Shown here piece after piece: positions 49,265-57,989 of a DNA stretch of 64,000 nt. The stretch is from Clostridiales bacterium (GTDB lineage: Bacteria; Bacillota; Clostridia; Peptostreptococcales; Acidaminobacteraceae), in NCBI GenBank assembly GCA_016342415.1, contig JAEIOD010000017.1, positions 1 through 64,000 of the forward strand, written 5' to 3'. The notes below the pieces were generated by a model. That model saw only the letters and a program-made list of their open reading frames with translations, was not told where the DNA came from and made no database searches. A program made the position numbers and the translations under genes. Positions within the stretch are counted from its first letter, which is position 1. Every line of letters begins with the position of its first letter.

Positions 49265-49829
49265 ACCGTTTTTGTATGTATTTATAAATCTGATCCGCTA
49301 CTTCATCAGCTTTTAAGCTTGTATTATTAATCCTTAAGTAAGAGGAATAGGTTATTTCTCCTGGATTTGAATTCAATCTGTATTTTTCCATTGATTGAAC
49401 CAGATCCTTATCCGACCATTCAATATTTCTCTTTGTCTTTTTTTCTTTTAATCTGAGTTCCGACTTATTTCGTTCCAGTCTTGTATCAACGTCTGCTTCT
49501 AATTCAACAATCGTTACGGCCCAACCTTTTGATTCAAAACGTTCAATTAAATCATTGATATAGATATGTTCCGATTCCAGATTGAAACCCCACATATAGG
49601 TGTATACAAAACCCTCTAAGTCTTTTCCAACAACGTCCTCAAAAACATCCTCACGCAGCTTATTCACAAGAGATCTATATTCTCTTTTAAGAGAGCCATA
49701 CAAATCATGAACCAACTCAATCGTCATATGATTATGAAATAACCTATAGTTGTATTTTTCTCTAAGCGACATACCAACAGCCATTTTTCCAACGGCTTGC
49801 GGTCCTGTAATTATTATAAAAGGTTTCAT
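49263..49829 (-). CDS. P-loop kinase-like protein
   Basis: This 188-residue protein has a Walker A site (IIITGPQAVGKMAVG), then HNHMTIELVHDLY and a Glu-rich C-terminal half with RLERNKSELRLKEKKT. It looks like a small nucleotide or small-molecule kinase of the AAA_33/shikimate-kinase type; substrate unknown. ATG at 49829 overlaps the stop of the helicase gene (ATGA), so it is coupled to it. Confidence 0.75.
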   Translation of the reverse strand: MKPFIIITGPQAVGKMAVGMSLREKYNYRLFHNHMTIELVHDLYGSLKREYRSLVNKLREDVFEDVVGKDLEGFVYTYMWGFNLESEHIYINDLIERFESKGWAVTIVELEADVDTRLERNKSELRLKEKKTKRNIEWSDKDLVQSMEKYRLNSNPGEITYSSYLRINNTSLKADEVADQIYKYIQKR

Positions 49830-52219
49830 TCTATTTGCTCCCAACTGTATTTTATATCGTGTTTAAAATTACGTCTACTGGTAATCATCGGTTGCCAATC
49901 ATAAGGTATGACTTGTCTGTAAGAATTATAGGTATACCTTTCATCCAAAAGCATAATAATGCCTTTATCCTCTTCTGTTCGAATCACTCTTCCAGCTGCC
50001 TGCATCACTTTATTCAGACCTGGATACACATAAGCATAATTAAAAGCGTCCTCATTATGTTCCTGATGGTAAGCTTTTATAATTTCTCTTTCCAGACAAA
50101 CCATAGGAAGTCCCACACCTACAACAGCCGTACCAATCAACTTGTCACCTCTCAGATCAACACCTTCTGAAAACGAACCGCCGAGGACACAAAAGGCAAT
50201 CATCGATTTTTTTACACCTTCTTTAAAATGATTCAGAAACTCTTCTTTTTCTTCTTCTGTCAGTTCTCTTTTTTGATCAACGATGTCCACATCAACTTCT
50301 AACATCTCAAAAGCTTCCAAGACTTCTTTTTTGTAAGCATAAGATGAGAAGAAAACGATATAATTGCCTGTTTTACTGAGTACAAAATCTCTAATATAAA
50401 GTGCGATATCTTCATAACTGAACGCCCTCATTTTATAGGTTGTTTTGATATCGGATCCTATCATATATCGTCGATTTTCATCCGGAAATGGTGATGACAA
50501 CATCAAAGTGTAATCTCTCTCTTCAAAAGAGTACAATCTATGAAAATATTTTATCGGAGACAGCGTGGCTGAAAAGAAAATTGACCCCGAACCGAAACTA
50601 AGTGTTTGATTCAAAAGAAATGATGGATCGACACAAAACAAGTGAACCACAACATCGTTATTCTTAAGTTCCACATAAGTTTTAAATCGATCGTCATAAA
50701 GTTCAGAAATATTGATGAAGTTTAATACCTCAAAATAATATTCTAATATCAAATCATAAACATCCAAATCTTTCCTATCATTTAGAATAAAGTCTGCTTG
50801 CTGTGCAAAACTTCTCATAACTTGATACAGTTGTTGAGGTCCCTCGTCAAAGACATATTCATCTTTTTCGATACAGTTGTTTTTATATTCCAACAATGCT
50901 TTGTTGAGTTTGTTGACTACCTTTAAAAAGGAGTCCACTTTATCCTCTTTGGCATGTTTTTTCAAACCTCGTTTGATTTCCAAAAGCGACTTTTTATGGA
51001 TTACTGCAGAGTACATACCACGCGCTCTATCAACCAAATTATGAGCCTCATCTACCAAAAATGCATAGTCTTTTTGAACATCCTGAAAAAAACGCTTTAA
51101 ATTCACCCTAGGATCAAAAACATAGTTGTAGTCACATATTACACAGTCAGCCATTAAAGCGACGTCTAGGGAGAATTCAAAGGGACACACATGGTGTTTC
51201 ATCGCATAAGTCTCAATCACACATCTCGTAAACGCATCTTCATTTGCCATAATATCACTCATCGCTTCATTTATTCTGTTGTAATGACCCTTTGCAAAGG
51301 AACATTCTTCAGGAATACAAGCTGCATCTTTTTCAAAGCAAATCTTATCTTTTGCAGTAATCGTCAAATTTTTCATTGATAATCCTTTGGCTCTCATAAT
51401 CTCAAAAGCTTCTTCTGCAACAGAACGTGTTATGGTTTTTGCTGTTAAATAAAAAATCTTGGAAGCATGACCTTCTCCAATGGCTTTGATTGTTGGAAAC
51501 AATGTGGAAATGGTTTTTCCAATCCCCGTCGGCGCTTGAATAAATGCCTTCTTCTTTTCCTTTATCGTTTTGTACACACAAATCGCCATTTCTCTTTGAC
51601 CTTTCCGATAACCATCAAAAGGAAAGTCCAGTTCCGAAATGCTCTTATCTCTTTTCACTTGCCAATCGTCTATTTGATGAGCAAATTCTAAGTATTTATC
51701 TACTACTCGATTGAATATTTGAGTCAATGCCTCAAATGAGTAATCTCTTACAAATCGTCTTGTCTCATAATCTTCTATTGAAACATAGGTCAGTTGCACT
51801 TGCATCACTGTCTTATCATGTTGCAAGGCATAAATGTATGCATAAATCTCCCCTTGCAACCAATGTAGTGGATAGTCGTCCTCCTCTAAACTTTCAAGAG
51901 TTCGGAGGGTACTTTTGATTTCATCAATCATCATGGTCTCTTGATGGATCACACCATCCACTCGACCTTTTATTCTAATAGATATATTGTCTTTAATGAC
52001 TTCATGTTTCAGCGTCACTTCAGATACGTACTCATCACCCATTTTCTTTTGGATGACTTGATGAGCTTTTGTACCTTCAAGTGCACGGGCTTTACCTACA
52101 AACCTTGCATCTAAATCACCACCTCGATAAACAAAGTGAATGATGTCTCTAACGGAAATATCTATTATTGTCTTTTTTTCAATTTTAGTTTTATCTGTCA
52201 TGTTTTTTTCTGTCATCAT
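49826..52219 (-). CDS. PD-(D/E)XK nuclease-XPD/DinG-like helicase
   Basis: This 797-residue protein has an N-terminal nuclease-like domain (IKGRVDGVIH...MIDEIKST, then QGEIYAYIYAL; the D, ExK and QxxxY motifs) followed by a superfamily 2 helicase core. Walker A is QAPTGIGKTISTL, DEAH is FLVDEAHNLVD, and the last motif is QAAGRVIRTEEDKG. Cysteines in CFEKDAACIPEEC and HVCPFEF fit the [4Fe-4S] site of XPD-type helicases. Such enzymes unwind 5'-3' DNA forks or R-loops during repair. The first ATG has AGGAG upstream. Confidence 0.88.
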   Translation of the reverse strand: MMTEKNMTDKTKIEKKTIIDISVRDIIHFVYRGGDLDARFVGKARALEGTKAHQVIQKKMGDEYVSEVTLKHEVIKDNISIRIKGRVDGVIHQETMMIDEIKSTLRTLESLEEDDYPLHWLQGEIYAYIYALQHDKTVMQVQLTYVSIEDYETRRFVRDYSFEALTQIFNRVVDKYLEFAHQIDDWQVKRDKSISELDFPFDGYRKGQREMAICVYKTIKEKKKAFIQAPTGIGKTISTLFPTIKAIGEGHASKIFYLTAKTITRSVAEEAFEIMRAKGLSMKNLTITAKDKICFEKDAACIPEECSFAKGHYNRINEAMSDIMANEDAFTRCVIETYAMKHHVCPFEFSLDVALMADCVICDYNYVFDPRVNLKRFFQDVQKDYAFLVDEAHNLVDRARGMYSAVIHKKSLLEIKRGLKKHAKEDKVDSFLKVVNKLNKALLEYKNNCIEKDEYVFDEGPQQLYQVMRSFAQQADFILNDRKDLDVYDLILEYYFEVLNFINISELYDDRFKTYVELKNNDVVVHLFCVDPSFLLNQTLSFGSGSIFFSATLSPIKYFHRLYSFEERDYTLMLSSPFPDENRRYMIGSDIKTTYKMRAFSYEDIALYIRDFVLSKTGNYIVFFSSYAYKKEVLEAFEMLEVDVDIVDQKRELTEEEKEEFLNHFKEGVKKSMIAFCVLGGSFSEGVDLRGDKLIGTAVVGVGLPMVCLEREIIKAYHQEHNEDAFNYAYVYPGLNKVMQAAGRVIRTEEDKGIIMLLDERYTYNSYRQVIPYDWQPMITSRRNFKHDIKYSWEQIE

Positions 52220-52275
52220 ATGGTCTCCTAAGAACGTGAGTTCGCAATTCCATTATAACCAAAAAACAAAAAATA

Positions 52276-52297
52276 AAAAAGAGCCGAAGCTCTTTTT
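52276..52297 (-). terminator. Terminator of the lytic transglycosylase gene
   Basis: AAAAAGAGC pairs with GCTCTTTTT around CGAA, and a long T tract follows on the minus strand. Confidence 0.85.
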
Positions 52298-52299
52298 AA

Positions 52300-53064
52300 C
52301 TATTTTACGGTTAAGTATTTCTTTTCACGTTTTAAAATAACTCTTGAATAAGCAGTTTCATAAGTTCCATTTGCATCAAACCACTTTTTCAGACCAGCGT
52401 TACCTCTATTGTAAGCCGTTAAGATTTTTGTATCACTATCACCAAACTCTTGTCTCAAAATAGCAAAGTATTTTACTGCTAAAGGAATATTGTAATCCGC
52501 GTCAAAGATACGGTCAGGATTATATGTTAAACCCAACTCTTCTCCATAAGCAGTTGCTAACCATTTCTCAGTACCAGGGATTATTTGCATATACCCTCTG
52601 TCTTGAGACGTACCTACCAAATACTGGCTAAAGCTACTCTCTAAATCCATAACACCTAGAATAAACGATGGGCGTATATCATACGCATCACATGCCTCTA
52701 AAACAATTCTAGCTGTTTCTTCATCAAGTGGTGTTAATCGAAGTATCTCATCAACTCTTGAATCCATAGTTGATTCAAATTCAACAGCCTTCGCTTCAAA
52801 GTAACGATCTAGCTTTTCTGCTTCATTAAATTTTAATGCCTCTATCTTTTGATTCAGTAATACTTGTTCATGTCGTCTAGTGGCTTCTTTGTCAGCCTCT
52901 TTGATTTTAGTTTCCAATCTAATTTTATTAACTTCAATATCAAGGGAACCTGTTTCGATTTCGTTGACCAAAATCACTTCTTCACCTTGAGATACAAAAG
53001 TCAATACACTTAGCATCAACATGAAAATTACGAGCATTACTACTCTGTATTTTTTCATTTTCAT
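52300..53064 (-). CDS. Secreted lytic transglycosylase (SLT domain)
   Basis: This 254-residue protein has a signal peptide (VVMLVIFMLMLSVLTFVSQG), a charged helical region (residues 45-115) and a C-terminal SLT domain from about 125. The catalytic Glu is in GVMDLESSFSQY, followed by GYMQIIPGTEKWLA and LTAYNRGNAGLKKWF. It cleaves the glycan chain of peptidoglycan with 1,6-anhydro ring formation. The gene is monocistronic with its own promoter and terminator. Confidence 0.9.
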   Translation of the reverse strand: MKMKKYRVVMLVIFMLMLSVLTFVSQGEEVILVNEIETGSLDIEVNKIRLETKIKEADKEATRRHEQVLLNQKIEALKFNEAEKLDRYFEAKAVEFESTMDSRVDEILRLTPLDEETARIVLEACDAYDIRPSFILGVMDLESSFSQYLVGTSQDRGYMQIIPGTEKWLATAYGEELGLTYNPDRIFDADYNIPLAVKYFAILRQEFGDSDTKILTAYNRGNAGLKKWFDANGTYETAYSRVILKREKKYLTVK

Positions 53065-53117
53065 CTCTCCTACTCTATTTTTTCATCTGTTAGATGTGTT
53101 CTTGCTTAAAAAAAAAT

Positions 53118-53136
53118 GTGTTAAAATTATTAACAC
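53118..53136. promoter_or_regulatory. Operator-like palindrome at the transglycosylase transcription start
   Basis: GTGTTAA and TTAACAC are perfect arms around a five-base centre, overlapping the position of the expected transcription start. A repressor binding here would block the transglycosylase promoter. Confidence 0.4.
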
Positions 53137-53143
53137 GATTGCT

Positions 53144-53171
53144 ATTATAGCATAGTAAGAAACGAATGCAA
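53144..53171 (-). promoter_or_regulatory. Lytic transglycosylase promoter
   Basis: On the minus strand TTGCAT and TATAAT are separated by 16 bases; the operator-like palindrome follows within eight bases. Confidence 0.5.
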
Positions 53172-53232
53172 CCCTTTTTCGCAAAAAGAAATATTTGCAA
53201 TTTTGTATAGTTTTCTGACAATTAAGCAAAAA

Positions 53233-53255
53233 AAGAAGCGTATTTTACGCTTCTT
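53233..53255 (-). terminator. Terminator of the two-component operon
   Basis: AAGAAGCGTA pairs with TACGCTTCTT; seven T residues follow on the minus strand. The stop codon of the kinase lies inside the stem. Confidence 0.85.
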
Positions 53256-54993
53256 CCATGTCGACTGAGAAGAAAAATCTCACACCTTTTTCTGTGTTTT
53301 TCACACCAAAATCCGTCTGATGTAATTCGATTATATTCCTTACGATTGCTAGTCCTAAGCCGGTTCCACCATCTACTTTATTACGAGAGGCTTCAACTCT
53401 ATAAAAACGGTTCCAAACTTTTTCAATTTTCTCTTCTGGAATTGGGTCACCAATGTTTTCAATATGACAAATTAATTTGTTGTCATTTTCGGTGACATCT
53501 AATTTTATTATTTCATTTCGCTTAGAGTGTCGAATCGCGTTGCTCATATAATTAACCAATACTTGCTCTATTCTAAACTCATCTGCAAAACAAATTGTTT
53601 TATGAGTATGTCTTTTTAAAGTCACTTCTAAATTCTTTTCTTTTAGACTGTATTCAAACTTATTAATCACAAATTCTATCAACCGTATCAGGTCAAATTC
53701 TTTTTTTGTGATCTTAAAATTTGTTGATTCCAACTTAGACAACTCCAACATATCAACAACCAAAGCATCCATTTTTTCAGTTTCTTCAATAATGACATCT
53801 AAATAATAAGTTGAATCTTCAAAAACCTCATCTCGAACACCTTCGGCAAACCCACGAATAATACCCAGGGGCGTTTTCAACTCATGAGAAACACCACTTA
53901 CAAATTCTTTTCTTAAGTTCTCCAATTTTCTTTCTTTTTCAATATCCTTTTTTAATTGAATATTGGCGTCTTGAAGTTTTTCCATACTCGTTGATAAATT
54001 GGTTGAAAGTGTGTTGAGCGACTCTGATAAACTGCCTAGTTCATCTTTTCTCTTAACTTCTATTTCTTCCGTAAAATCAAGTTTTGCCATTTTTTGAGCT
54101 GCATTGTTAATCCTTAATATCGGCTTCATTAAAGTCATAGAGTAAAAATAAGATAAAAAGACAATCAACACAAATGATAAAATCAAAATATAGACATGAT
54201 AATCTGATAAAATATCTTTTGCTTCTATGATATGTCTCTGAGATCCTATTGCAAAAACAACTTCTCGATCACTTGATGTGCCTAATGGATGGAAAAATAT
54301 CAATCGATTTAAAAGTGCATTTGGATAGGTTTCTTCATAAACACCTGATTCATTCAACCAAGGATAATTTTCACCATGTTTGATAACAAAATCCAAAACG
54401 ACTTCACGGATAGGTTGTTTATAAAACGCACTATTAATTTCAGTGTAACTAGGAATTGTCAGACCAATAATTGTTCCTTCAACGTAATCCAGTCCTGAAA
54501 TATCATCCACAACACTAATGATGTCTGTGGCATCTTCAGTAATTCTTAGGGGCTTGAATATCATCTGACTCGAAGGCCAATGTATCCCATCTGCTCTTAT
54601 ATAATCACCTAGATGTAAACTAATGATACGTTCACTATTTTCATTAAGTGCATGATTTAACTGTAATCTGTAGATAACTTTATCTGTTGTCTCAATAACA
54701 ATTTCATAAATAGTTTCATTCTTTATATTGGCATTTTCATCTAACACTGTCACTTCAATGCCATTAACCGTATTAAACAGATTCATGTTATCTTTAAGTT
54801 CTTGATTTTCCCAATTGGAATTCTTGTATGTAGATCCAAACTCTCCAACTTGCTTGCTGATGCTATTTATCTTTTCCTGCAAATAAAAACTTTCAAAAAA
54901 TGTACCTTCAAAGAAAAATGCGATCACCAAGAATAACATGAAAAATGTAAACGTCATGATGGTCATTCGACCAACAAGTCCTGTTTTTCTCAT
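53245..54993 (-). CDS. Membrane sensor histidine kinase
   Basis: This 582-residue kinase has a first membrane span (FTFFMLFLVIAFFFEGTF), an extracellular sensor of about 220 residues, a second span (VYILILSFVLIVFLSYFY), HAMP, HisKA with GVSHELKTPLGIIRGF and HATPase with NYMSNAIRHS and GGTGLGLAIV. Its signal is unknown. It overlaps the response regulator's stop by one base, so they form one operon with the lipoprotein gene upstream. A PhoR/YycG-like layout is evident, but orthology cannot be claimed. Confidence 0.92.
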   Translation of the reverse strand: MRKTGLVGRMTIMTFTFFMLFLVIAFFFEGTFFESFYLQEKINSISKQVGEFGSTYKNSNWENQELKDNMNLFNTVNGIEVTVLDENANIKNETIYEIVIETTDKVIYRLQLNHALNENSERIISLHLGDYIRADGIHWPSSQMIFKPLRITEDATDIISVVDDISGLDYVEGTIIGLTIPSYTEINSAFYKQPIREVVLDFVIKHGENYPWLNESGVYEETYPNALLNRLIFFHPLGTSSDREVVFAIGSQRHIIEAKDILSDYHVYILILSFVLIVFLSYFYSMTLMKPILRINNAAQKMAKLDFTEEIEVKRKDELGSLSESLNTLSTNLSTSMEKLQDANIQLKKDIEKERKLENLRKEFVSGVSHELKTPLGIIRGFAEGVRDEVFEDSTYYLDVIIEETEKMDALVVDMLELSKLESTNFKITKKEFDLIRLIEFVINKFEYSLKEKNLEVTLKRHTHKTICFADEFRIEQVLVNYMSNAIRHSKRNEIIKLDVTENDNKLICHIENIGDPIPEEKIEKVWNRFYRVEASRNKVDGGTGLGLAIVRNIIELHQTDFGVKNTEKGVRFFFSVDMEEA

Positions 54994-55670
54994 TATTTCA
55001 CCTCGAACATATAACCCACACGGATAATCGTTTTAATGAGATTGGCATGTTCTCCAAGTTTAGACCGTAATTTTTTAATGTGAGTATCCACCACTCTATA
55101 GTCACCCATATAATCATATCCCCAAACTCTATCCAAAATCTTTTCTCTCGTACAGACTCTATTTTTATTTTCTATTAAATAGAACAATAATTCATATTCC
55201 TTCGGTGATGTGCTAATGACTCTGTTATCTACTTTGACTTCATAAGACAAGGTGTTAATGGAAATCCCCGAAATATTAATCACACCTTCTCCACTAGAAA
55301 CATCACCTTGTGCTCTTTTAAGGAGATTTCTGGTCCTAGCGACCAATACTTTTGGAGAAAATGGTTTGGTGACATATTCATCAGCACCCAGTTCAAATCC
55401 CAATAGTTTATCTTCCTCTTCCGACTTTGCCGTTAACATAATAATAGGAACATCCGAAATATTTCTGATGTATTTGCAAACTTCCCATCCATACATACCA
55501 GGAATCATTATATCCAAGATAATAACATCTACTTTTTCGCGCTCGAATATGTCAATGGCATCGCTGCCATCACCTGTTTCAAGAACTTCATAGCCTTCTT
55601 TTTTAAAATAGGCAACTATCAATTCTCTCATTCTATATTCATCTTCTACAACCAGTACTGTCTTAGCCAT
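54993..55670 (-). CDS. OmpR-family response regulator
   Basis: This 225-residue regulator has a receiver domain (Asp-Asp near residue 10, phospho-acceptor in VIILDIMIP, Lys in VTKPFSP) and a C-terminal winged helix (ISTSPKEYELLFYLIENKNR, WGYDYMGDYRVVDTHIKKLR). It is the cognate partner of the overlapping kinase gene. Confidence 0.93.
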   Translation of the reverse strand: MAKTVLVVEDEYRMRELIVAYFKKEGYEVLETGDGSDAIDIFEREKVDVIILDIMIPGMYGWEVCKYIRNISDVPIIMLTAKSEEEDKLLGFELGADEYVTKPFSPKVLVARTRNLLKRAQGDVSSGEGVINISGISINTLSYEVKVDNRVISTSPKEYELLFYLIENKNRVCTREKILDRVWGYDYMGDYRVVDTHIKKLRSKLGEHANLIKTIIRVGYMFEVK

Positions 55671-55679
55671 GATTCCCTC

Positions 55680-56144
55680 CTATTCTACTTGTTTCTTCAA
55701 AAATATTGTTTCATATGACAACATTAACTGAAAGGCATCTTTGATGGAAGTTCTGGAAATCAACGTTTCAAAATCGTCTTCATTTAAGATGACTTGCTCT
55801 TGATCCAAAATGTCCTCGACAATATCTCTACGCCATTTTATCAATTCCTCATATACAATGTCTTCTATTAAATCACTCTGTGCATCTATCTCAATAGATA
55901 AGTCGATTTCTCTTAACAAAACACCTGATAACATCGTATGCAAAACATCCAAATCGATTATTTTTGTTTCACCATTTGTTTTAATCATCAAAGCCTTGAG
56001 TTGATCTTTATTAACATACTCAACATATTCTATTTCTTCAACTACTTCAGGTTCCTTTTCAATTTTCTTAACTGTTTTTTGAGGTGGTGTCTTTTGACAA
56101 CCCACCAATAAGATAATACATAATATAATAACAATTTTTTTCAT
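55680..56144 (-). CDS. Hypothetical lipoprotein upstream of a two-component system
   Basis: This 154-residue protein has a clear lipobox (IILCIILLVGCQK) and a Pro/Lys/Glu-rich linker, then a helical domain with TNGETKIIDLDVLHTMLSGV and LIEDIVYEELIKWRRDIVED. The helical text is reminiscent of the N-terminal chaperone domain of SurA/PrsA foldases, but no PPIase part exists. It lies nine bases upstream of the response regulator gene, so it may supply an extracellular signal to that kinase. ATG 56144 has AGAGGA. Confidence 0.65.
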   Translation of the reverse strand: MKKIVIILCIILLVGCQKTPPQKTVKKIEKEPEVVEEIEYVEYVNKDQLKALMIKTNGETKIIDLDVLHTMLSGVLLREIDLSIEIDAQSDLIEDIVYEELIKWRRDIVEDILDQEQVILNEDDFETLISRTSIKDAFQLMLSYETIFLKKQVE

Positions 56145-56282
56145 AATAAGTCCTCTCAAATATTATTGTACACTAAATTGGCAAAGCAAGAAACGTCTCT
56201 CTAGGACTTTCTATTGCATAAACGATGTCATGAAGCTATTTAAGTCAATTCATAGACTTATTTAAAAAGAATTCAAAAAAAA

Positions 56283-56304
56283 ATGAGTTGATTATTCAAC
56301 TCAT
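56283..56304 (-). terminator. PilZ gene terminator
   Basis: ATGAGTTGA pairs perfectly with TCAACTCAT around four bases; nine T residues follow on the minus strand. The stop codon is in the stem. Confidence 0.88.
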
Positions 56305-56945
56305 CCTCTACGTCTTCTTTTTCGTTGTTCTTCAAATATATAAGCTACAATCATCCGCTCTTGGTCAAGGGCCAAATCATCAAATTGAAATCTTGTATCA
56401 AATCTTAAACTCTCAGTTGAAAGAGATATACTGTCAATAACACTTGAACGCAAGTTTAACTCATCTCCGTTTAAATCAACTTTTAATTTAACATGTTCTT
56501 TCTTGAACAATCTCTCTGGTGTTACCATACGCATACCACCAGCACTTAAATCTCGTGTAACTGCATGGATTAGATGCATTTCCGGTCTTTCATTAGCAAT
56601 AACCTCAGCATCTAACAACGTCGGTAGCCTATAATGTTTTCTTCTTTGAGTTCTTCTGATATCAGAAATACGCTCTAAAAGCAATAAAACAACATCACCG
56701 TTTTTCAAACGGCGTTCTACTATAACATCACAGCTGATAACACCAGCCCCTTCAACAATTGAAAATAATTCTGCATGTTCTCTCTTTAAAAAAGGATATA
56801 ATTGGCCTTTATAAAATGGAGCTGCAACAATAAATTCTCCTGCATCCGTGACATGTTCAACGTGAGTAGATAGATTTAATATCCCTCTATCGGTATCAAT
56901 ATGAAGCTCTACTCTCTGTTTTGGTTTAAAAAATTTACTTTTCAT
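56301..56945 (-). CDS. PilZ-domain c-di-GMP receptor (YcgR-like)
   Basis: This 214-residue protein has an N-terminal YcgR_2-like beta domain (residues 1-95) and a PilZ domain with the c-di-GMP motif RRTQRRKHYRL (RxxxR) and DLSAGGMRMVT (DxSxxG). YcgR proteins bind cyclic di-GMP and slow flagellar rotation through the motor. A flagellin-like gene lies 7 kb away, so the host is motile. ATG 56945 has GAAGGTG; a GTG three codons before is less favoured. Confidence 0.9.
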   Translation of the reverse strand: MKSKFFKPKQRVELHIDTDRGILNLSTHVEHVTDAGEFIVAAPFYKGQLYPFLKREHAELFSIVEGAGVISCDVIVERRLKNGDVVLLLLERISDIRRTQRRKHYRLPTLLDAEVIANERPEMHLIHAVTRDLSAGGMRMVTPERLFKKEHVKLKVDLNGDELNLRSSVIDSISLSTESLRFDTRFQFDDLALDQERMIVAYIFEEQRKRRRRG

Positions 56946-57050
56946 CACACACACCTTCTCTTACACTATAATTATAACCTTTTTCGTAAAGTTTTAAAAG
57001 AAAATGATGCATTTAGGCAGAATAACACTCTATTTAGTACAGTTTTTAGC

Positions 57051-57989
57051 CTAGTTAACCTCGCGTTCAAATATATAAAATCCGGATCCTTCATCTTTTA
57101 CCCAAGGTTTTAAAACTAAATACTCCCTCTCATCGATTGTTTGTATTTCATATTTATAAATTTCCCGGTTCGGATTGTATGAATTGAAGATCTCTCCTTT
57201 GGTCCATACCAAAGAACTGTTTTTTATCGAACCGTTTCTTAAAATATGCAAATCAATAAATTGTACCGGCGATCGTTTCTTACCATACTCAAAATGATCC
57301 ATGTCCACTACAAAATCTAAAAAGGTCCACTTCCCTTTTAAATTGTAGTCCGTTTCATAAGGTCTTGTATTGCCATTATATGAACCATAACTTGACGTTC
57401 CAAATCCTTCACCGATAACTTTTTCCTCATGATCATAAATCGTTTCAAATTGGCTGATATAATAAATGCCAGTCAGTTTATCGTCATGTGTCCAGATTCT
57501 AATGTTCTTTTTCGTATCATGATAGTAGCCTGAATCACCGTCACCTCTATCGGTTATGTTTTTATAAAGCACATCTTTCATCCCGTACAGATGGATGTCA
57601 GAAACTATTTCTGCAGGCTCAGATAAAAACGTCAAAGCTTCATCGAGATCTTGTCCCACATAAAGATCCTCACCGTAAATCACTTTTTCAGATTCCACAC
57701 TCATCTCTAGGATTTGATTGTTTCGAATTGTGAAACTCATACCATTGCCATACGTCATGTAAAATAGATTGGGTAACTCGTTTGGATCAAATATTCTATC
57801 GTTGTAATGATACTTGTCGGCAAGGCCATACATCTCTACCAAGTCATTATAAGTGGTCTCATTTACATCCACTTCTGAGAAATCCATATTCTCATTGGAA
57901 TCAAAGGTCTTCACCCCACCATCAAACTCATCTTTAACTGAACATCCCATTAAAAGTAACATCATTAAAAGTATCATTAATCTCTTCAT
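57051..57989 (-). CDS. Hypothetical lipoprotein coupled to a two-component system
   Basis: This 312-residue protein has a lipobox (LLMMLLLMGCSVKD) and then a beta-rich extracellular part with YNDLVEMYGLADKYHYNDR, a second repeat-like GEDLYVGQDLDEALTFLSEP, and a C-terminal half ending GSGFYIFEREVN. The first part may contain two SmpA/BamE-like units, but I cannot be sure. It overlaps the stop of the kinase gene by four bases (ATGA), so its synthesis is tied to the kinase; it may sense the envelope. Confidence 0.65.
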   Translation of the reverse strand: MKRLMILLMMLLLMGCSVKDEFDGGVKTFDSNENMDFSEVDVNETTYNDLVEMYGLADKYHYNDRIFDPNELPNLFYMTYGNGMSFTIRNNQILEMSVESEKVIYGEDLYVGQDLDEALTFLSEPAEIVSDIHLYGMKDVLYKNITDRGDGDSGYYHDTKKNIRIWTHDDKLTGIYYISQFETIYDHEEKVIGEGFGTSSYGSYNGNTRPYETDYNLKGKWTFLDFVVDMDHFEYGKKRSPVQFIDLHILRNGSIKNSSLVWTKGEIFNSYNPNREIYKYEIQTIDEREYLVLKPWVKDEGSGFYIFEREVN

